Source of the DNA: DASPKW01 sp038244055
Lineage (GTDB): Bacteria > Planctomycetota > Phycisphaerae > Tepidisphaerales > Tepidisphaeraceae
Assembly: GCA_038244055.1 (NCBI GenBank)
Contig: JBBRTW010000015.1
Span: 1-34,310, forward strand
Length of the DNA: 34,310 nucleotides
Direction: 5' to 3'
Shown: positions 30,465 to 34,310 of the stretch, piece by piece
Layout: each line of letters begins with the position of its first letter
Position numbering within the stretch: the first letter of the stretch is position 1
Position numbers and translations under genes: made by a program
Notes under the pieces: model-generated
What the model saw: only the letters and a program-made list of their open reading frames with translations
The model's database searches: none
Told to the model about the DNA's origin: nothing

Positions 30465-31016
30465 TCACTTCAACTCGGCCAGTTTATCCAGCGGGTACTG
30501 AACGGCGAGTTTCGTCACTTCGCCGGCCGGCAGGTTGTAAGTCTGGAAGTGGATGATATATCGCTTGCCGGCCCAGACCTGCAAATCGCCGTGCATATCC
30601 GTCTTGTTCCAGGTCTCGAAACCGGGATGCTTGCCCTCGCCGATTTTCACGGTTTTCTCGTAGCCGTTGTCGCTGTCCTTGTCGATCTCCATGGTGGCCC
30701 AGATCGCCGCGGCGGCGGCCATCTCCGCGCCTGATCCGCCGTAGTCCATCACCTCGATCTCGATGCGCGGGGCCTTCTCATCATCGGCATTCTTCTTATA
30801 GGCGGCCTTGGCGGTGGTGATCGACATATCGCCAATCTTGTTGCGCTCGCCGGAGGCTTCGCTGCGCTTGATGCCGCCGAGCTCGGCCGGGAAGAGTTCC
30901 TTGAGCTTGCGGAAGTCGATCGACTCGCGTTTGGGGGCGGCCGGCTGATCCGCCGCGCGGAGCGTGATACACAGCGCGGCGGCGACCAGGGCGATCAGGC
31001 AGGTTCGATGAAGCAC
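30465..31016 (-). CDS. Secreted protein of unknown function
   Basis: A 183-residue protein with a signal peptide (LHRTCLIALVAAALCITLRA, cut after LRA). The mature part reads IDFRKLKELFPAELGGIKRS, a TAKAAYKK segment, RIEIEVMDYGGSGAEM, an Ala-rich helix, then IGEGKHPGFETWNKTD, VWAGKRYIIHFQTYNL and VQYPLDKLAELK: an alpha/beta protein with a C-terminal strand pair. GTG 31016 is chosen because AAGGAG stands six bases before it; the longer frame to 31184 starts in non-coding sequence. I do not recognise the family. The upstream neighbour is the M16-type gene on the same strand. Confidence 0.78.
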   Translation of the reverse strand: MLHRTCLIALVAAALCITLRAADQPAAPKRESIDFRKLKELFPAELGGIKRSEASGERNKIGDMSITTAKAAYKKNADDEKAPRIEIEVMDYGGSGAEMAAAAAIWATMEIDKDSDNGYEKTVKIGEGKHPGFETWNKTDMHGDLQVWAGKRYIIHFQTYNLPAGEVTKLAVQYPLDKLAELK

Positions 31017-31159
31017 GGCGGTCTCCTTCAAAGAGGTGCGGAAGTGACCCGCGCCGCCGGCCAAGTATGCGGGCGGCGGCGAAGGTCGAATGTGGATGCA
31101 CTTTACCGCACGGTGGATGCGGTGCAAATCGATCGCGCCATCGTTTGGAAATCTTTTCA

Positions 31160-31181
31160 GGGCAGACAAGAATGTCTGCCC
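31160..31181. repeat. GGGCAGACA palindrome
   Basis: GGGCAGACA and TGTCTGCCC pair over 9 bp with a 4-base loop, 8 bases past the stop of the M16-type gene. It may be its terminator, but 'GGGCAGACA...TGTCTGCCC' also looks like a dispersed REP-like sequence. Confidence 0.55.
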
Positions 31182-31188
31182 CACCGAG

Positions 31189-32433
31189 TCACTTCGCCTG
31201 ATCGGGCACGGTCAATTCCTTGGGGCCGACGATGACGATGGTGAATGGGCCGGGCGGGTTTTTCCTCAGGAATTCGTTGACTCCCTCCAATGTCACGCCG
31301 TCGATGGCCGCCTTCACCTCATCGAGCGTGCGGATGCGGCCGCGCATGAAATAGTCGTGGGCGATCGCGCCCGAGCGCGCGCCGCTGCTCTCGCCCTGCA
31401 TGATCGTGCTGGCTTTCAGGCCGGTCTTGGCGCGCTCGAGCTCGGCCGCGGTGACGCCTTCGGTCAACCGGAACAACTCGGCGATGACCGTATCCAGCGT
31501 CGCCTGCGCCCGCTCGTTGCTCGTGCCGGCGTAGCCGAGGATCGCGCCCATTCCCTTGAGCGATGAATAGCCCGCCCAGACGTTATAAACCAACCCGCGC
31601 TTCTCGCGGACTTCGGTGAACAATCGGCCGCTCATGCCACCGGAGAGAATCTCCATCGCCAGGCGGAGCGTGTAATAATCCTCGTGCGTCTCGGGGATCG
31701 AGGGATAGGCCAGGCCGATGTGCGTCTGCTCGCTCTGGGCCGGCTCGAAGCGGAAATTGCCGGCTGGCGGCGTCTGCTCGATGGTCAGCGCCTCGCCGGT
31801 TGGCCACGCGCCCAGCGCGGCCTCGACGGCATCTTTGGCCTTCTGGAAGTCGATTTTCCCCGCCAGGCCGATGATGGCGTTCTGCGCCCGATAGCGCCGC
31901 GCCCAATCCGCTTTTTCGCTCTCGAGCGTCATCTTTTCGATCTGCGCCGGATCGCCCATGGTGTTCCGTCCAAAGGGCGCGGGGAAAAACCACTCGCGCA
32001 ATTTGATCATCAGCTTCTGCTTGGGATCGTCCTCGATCCCTTCGAGCGATTGCAGGGCCAGATCCTGGGCCGATTCGAAACCATCGGCCGGGAGATGCGG
32101 GCGCATGACGATATCCGCGTAGGTCGGCAGAGCCTCGATCACCTTATCCGCCAGGGCGGCACATCCCAGGCGCGTATGGTGAATGCCCACCGAGCTGGAG
32201 CGCTGCAGGCCGAGCGAATCCATGTAATTGGTCAAAGTCTTGTTATCGCGTGCCCCCGCCCCGCGCAGGATGAGATCGCTGAGAATGGTGGCCGAGCCGG
32301 AGCGATCAACCGGGTCGGTGCTCCCGCCGGCATCGATCAGGAAGGTCATCGCCCCGGACTGCACGCCCGGCATGGTTTCCACCACGAGTGTCAGGCCGTT
32401 CGGATACGTATGCTGGAAATAGCGTTCGCCCAA
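31189..32433 (-). CDS. M16-fold protein lacking the zinc motif
   Basis: A 414-residue protein with the two-half M16 (insulinase/processing peptidase) fold. The first half reads TYPNGLTLVVETMPGVQSGA, then a segment (GSATILSDLILRGA) where active enzymes have HxxEH; both His residues and the Glu are missing, so no zinc is expected. The second half carries the conserved RY-type motif REKRGLVYNVWAGYS and a Gly-rich loop. Such catalytically silent subunits usually pair with an active M16 protein, which is not in this window. The start is TTG 32433 with AGGA six bases upstream; TTG 32448 lies further upstream. Confidence 0.87.
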   Translation of the reverse strand: MGERYFQHTYPNGLTLVVETMPGVQSGAMTFLIDAGGSTDPVDRSGSATILSDLILRGAGARDNKTLTNYMDSLGLQRSSSVGIHHTRLGCAALADKVIEALPTYADIVMRPHLPADGFESAQDLALQSLEGIEDDPKQKLMIKLREWFFPAPFGRNTMGDPAQIEKMTLESEKADWARRYRAQNAIIGLAGKIDFQKAKDAVEAALGAWPTGEALTIEQTPPAGNFRFEPAQSEQTHIGLAYPSIPETHEDYYTLRLAMEILSGGMSGRLFTEVREKRGLVYNVWAGYSSLKGMGAILGYAGTSNERAQATLDTVIAELFRLTEGVTAAELERAKTGLKASTIMQGESSGARSGAIAHDYFMRGRIRTLDEVKAAIDGVTLEGVNEFLRKNPPGPFTIVIVGPKELTVPDQAK

Positions 32434-32480
32434 GGAGAGTCCTTTCAAGCAAGCATGTTCTTACAGGGTCAGGATTTTCA

Positions 32481-32541
32481 GGGTCAGGAGCCGGCCACCA
32501 GAAACGTCACTCCGCTTACAGTGTTGCCCGGCTCCTGACCC
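32481..32541. repeat. GGGTCAGGAGCCGG palindromic element, copy 1
   Basis: GGGTCAGGAGCCGG (32481) and CCGGCTCCTGACCC (ending 32541) are perfect 14-bp inverted ends of a 61-bp element with a non-matching centre. A half-copy, CAGGGTCAGGA, precedes it at 32464. Two more copies lie at 33844 and 34010. The gap 32434-32766 contains only this and the next element. Confidence 0.9.
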
Positions 32542-32637
32542 CTTTGCGCCAATCGACCGGCGATTTCATCCGCGCAAAGGGGTTTTCGACAGCGCGGATT
32601 ATAGGCAGGATGGGGCGGGCCGCCACATTGCTCATTG

Positions 32638-32707
32638 CGGATTGTGGATTGCGGATTGCGGATTGAAAACGCTTGTATTCAATCCGCAATCGCCAATCCA
32701 CAATCCG
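32638..32707. repeat. GGATTGC heptamer hairpin
   Basis: Arms 32638-32667 and 32678-32707 are reverse complements at 28 of 30 positions with a 10-base loop. The left arm is GGATTGT, GGATTGC, GGATTGC, GGATTGA. It matches the element at 24015-24088 in family and layout. Confidence 0.88.
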
Positions 32708-32766
32708 TCCAATTCTCAACACCCCCAACGCCCCCACGGTACTTGATCTCGTACTGGAGCGCCCCC

Positions 32767-33798
32767 ATGAGCATCGCCATCCGTTGCGGGTCCTGCCTGC
32801 ACGAATATCACGTCAACGACCGCCTCGCGGGCAAGCGCGTCAAGTGCAAGCAATGCGCGGCGGCGATCGTGGTGTCCGCGGCTTGCGAGAACGCCGCGCC
32901 GGCGGCCGCGGACTCCGCCATTCCCGCCATTTCAGCACTTTTGGCCGCACCCGCCGCTCCGGCTGCTCCGGTTTCAAAGCGCGCCGCCGCCCGCGACAAT
33001 CCCCATGGGCCCGTTCAAATAGCGGCCAAACCATCGCCCGCGCCGGCCGGTGCTTCGGATGTCGATCCATCCGATTCGGCCGCGCCTGCTGCATCCGAGC
33101 CTGCCGCCGCAGCCGATCCGGGCAAATCTTCGAACCCCAAACCTGTCCGCAAGCGCCAGCCCCTCTCCCGCAAGATTTATCTTTCCCTTGCCATGCTGGC
33201 CATCGCCGGGTTCGGCGTGGTGGTTTATTACCTTGGCCGGGAGATGGGCTTCTGGGGGGAGATTTCCCGCCCGAAAGTCGTGGCCCATGTGCTTCGCACC
33301 GCGGATCAGAAGGTCGATTACGACCGCGATCTCAGCCGCGCCAACCTGGCGGCGATCGGCCGGGCGCTGGAGATGTGGTCGCGCTTCCACAAGGGCATGT
33401 ATCCGCCGCGGCTGGTCGATGTGAAGGAAGTCGTCGATCTCACCGATGACATTTTTCAATCCCCATTCGCCTCGACCGGATCGTCCGACTACGCGTATCT
33501 GCATTTCCGCTCGATGGGCGTGGGGATGCCGCGCGGAACGGTGATCGCCTACGACCCGGCCGAGATGGCGGCCGGGCAGGGGGGCAATGTCCTGTTCGCC
33601 ACCGGCGATGTCATCTGGCTCAAGAACCAGCAGATCGCGGCCGAGATTCAGCGGTCTGAGAACCAGCGCATGGGCCTGGCCAATCCCGAAGGCGGCGCGG
33701 AATCCGCCAGTTCCGTCGCCGCGATTTCCCGCCCGGATGATCCCTCCAACCCAGCGCCCGAAAAGCCCAAACGCGACCGAAAACGCCGGGGCGAGTGA
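32767..33798 (+). CDS. Zinc-ribbon, single-pass membrane protein with pseudopilin-like tail
   Basis: A 343-residue protein. An N-terminal zinc ribbon (IRCGSCLHEYHVNDRLAGK then KCKQC; Cys7, 10, 27, 30) is followed by a long Ala/Pro/Ser-rich linker (36-125), one membrane helix (about 137-156) and a C-terminal domain with SRANLAAIGRALEMWSRFHK, YPPRL and NVLFATGDVIWL. That tail resembles the C-terminal half of DUF1559-type pilin-like proteins, without a prepilin cleavage site. The tail after 300 is charged and low in complexity. GGAG lies eight bases before ATG 32767. The zinc ribbon is predicted to stay in the cytoplasm. A second zinc-ribbon gene follows at 34190. Confidence 0.82.
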   Translation: MSIAIRCGSCLHEYHVNDRLAGKRVKCKQCAAAIVVSAACENAAPAAADSAIPAISALLAAPAAPAAPVSKRAAARDNPHGPVQIAAKPSPAPAGASDVDPSDSAAPAASEPAAAADPGKSSNPKPVRKRQPLSRKIYLSLAMLAIAGFGVVVYYLGREMGFWGEISRPKVVAHVLRTADQKVDYDRDLSRANLAAIGRALEMWSRFHKGMYPPRLVDVKEVVDLTDDIFQSPFASTGSSDYAYLHFRSMGVGMPRGTVIAYDPAEMAAGQGGNVLFATGDVIWLKNQQIAAEIQRSENQRMGLANPEGGAESASSVAAISRPDDPSNPAPEKPKRDRKRRGE

Positions 33799-33843
33799 GG
33801 ATGCGTTCAGGGTCAGAACGCCACCAAAGTCTGGAGGCTCTCA

Positions 33844-33906
33844 GGGTCAGGAGCCGGCCACCCAAAACCTCCACCACGCCCACACGCGCCCCCCGGCTCC
33901 TGACCC
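33844..33906. repeat. GGGTCAGGAGCCGG palindromic element, copy 2
   Basis: GGGTCAGGAGCCGG (33844) and CCGGCTCCTGACCC (ending 33906) bound a 63-bp element. The centre differs from the other copies. A partial repeat, CAGGGTCAGAACGCC, comes just before at 33808. The gap 33799-34189 has no gene. Confidence 0.9.
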
Positions 33907-34009
33907 TCTCGCGCCAACCAAGCGATCGTGTCGCCACACATCGCACGCGCAAGCCTCAGCTCTCAACCCGTAACTTGCTCTGCTGAAATCATCCGCTGAT
34001 TAGCCAAAA

Positions 34010-34072
34010 GGGTCAGGAGCCGGGGGACGATTATCAGCGTATGGGGCATTCCTGGTGACCGGCTCCTGACCC
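34010..34072. repeat. GGGTCAGGAGCCGG palindromic element, copy 3
   Basis: GGGTCAGGAGCCGG (34010) and CCGGCTCCTGACCC (ending 34072) again bound 63 bp. Conserved ends with variable centres across three copies suggest that the ends, not the centre, are what is kept. Confidence 0.9.
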
Positions 34073-34079
34073 TGATTTG

Positions 34080-34116
34080 TCAACCCTCAACCCTCAACCC
34101 TGAACCCTGAACCCTC
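34080..34116. repeat. CAACCCT/GAACCCT heptamers
   Basis: Five consecutive 7-bp units (CAACCCT three times, GAACCCT twice) directly follow copy 3 of the palindromic element. There is no gene here. Confidence 0.88.
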
Positions 34117-34189
34117 CCGTCCCTGTATCCCCGCGATCTCCCGGGTTACATTACAGGGAATATCCGAGGCGCAATTCCGGGAGATGACG

Positions 34190-34310
34190 ATGAGTTTGAC
34201 TGCGCGGTGCAACGATTGCCAGAAGGCGTACAAGGTGGATGAGAAATTCGCGGGCAAGAAACTGCGCTGCAAGGCGTGCGGCGGTGTTATCTCCGTGCCG
34301 GCGGCGGATG
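34190..34310 (+). CDS. Zinc-ribbon protein, partial (runs off the window)
   Basis: The first 40 codons of a gene cut by the window end. It reads MSLTARCNDCQKAYKVDEKF, then AGKKLRCKACGGVISV, an N-terminal CxxC...CxxC zinc ribbon of the same type as that of the gene at 32767 (shared AGK-x-[VL]-[KR]-CK-x-C). GGGAG six bases before ATG 34190 favours it over ATG 34184. The two zinc-ribbon genes share strand and orientation, separated by the two palindromic elements. The remainder is not visible. Confidence 0.8.
   Translation, partial: MSLTARCNDCQKAYKVDEKFAGKKLRCKACGGVISVPAAD

Overview
The window is high-GC bacterial chromosome with a strongly planctomycetal look, most likely Phycisphaerae or a close relative. 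The reasons are inference from gene content: an HzsA-related di-heme PD40 protein with a discoidin-like tail, N-terminal CxxC zinc-ribbon proteins with a pseudopilin-like tail, a Tat-exported Gfo/Idh/MocA oxidoreductase, many lipoproteins with TPR repeats, and gene-poor gaps full of short repeats. No rRNA or marker gene fixes the taxon.

Layout. 1-2089: one hypothetical gene (199-903, -) and 1.2 kb of repeats. 2090-6216: a worn defence island with a DUF433 antitoxin/PIN-like toxin pair, two C-terminal scraps of a type I HsdS split by a 93-bp palindrome, a Vsr nicking endonuclease, two small plus-strand ORFs, an Mrr-type restriction endonuclease and a 5-methylcytosine methyltransferase cut to its N-terminal half. 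6217-7334: non-coding repeats including a ~150-bp duplication. 7335-10958: a minus-strand housekeeping block, PabC/IlvE-type aminotransferase, ybeY, a CorC/HlyC protein and lipB; the last three are coupled by 4-base overlaps. 11221-15354: a TPR lipoprotein, a KOW-like membrane protein, the oxidoreductase and a DnaQ-fold exonuclease. 15470-19010: an OmpR/QseC-type two-component pair, a tiny membrane protein, and an HNH nuclease with a small partner. 19097-23936: an envelope lipoprotein cluster (TPR lipoprotein, two LpoB-like proteins, a third related lipoprotein and a YcfL/DUF1425 protein) around a divergent promoter region. 24246-24760: tRNA-Tyr, its terminator and a group II intron 5' remnant directly behind it. 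24763-34310: the large di-heme protein, YqgE/AlgH, GalU, a secreted protein of unknown function, an M16-fold protein without the zinc motif, and two zinc-ribbon genes, the last cut by the window edge.

The most striking feature is not a gene. Nearly every intergenic gap carries short tandem runs with a 7-bp unit (or 21 bp, three times 7). The unit sequence differs from place to place (CTGACTA, GAGTTGC, GTCCGTT, GGATTGC, CAACCCT and others), and the runs are often arranged as long inverted repeats. In two places such DNA lies in reading frame inside a gene: about 67 codons within lipB, between two conserved blocks, and the hydrophobic core of the signal peptide of the 19097-20506 lipoprotein. 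Other palindromic families (GGGTCAGGAGCCGG, three copies; CGGGCAAGATGCCCG; CACGAAG hairpins) are also dispersed. The window is therefore a good place to study how a repeat-expansion or hairpin-copying process feeds new sequence into coding regions.
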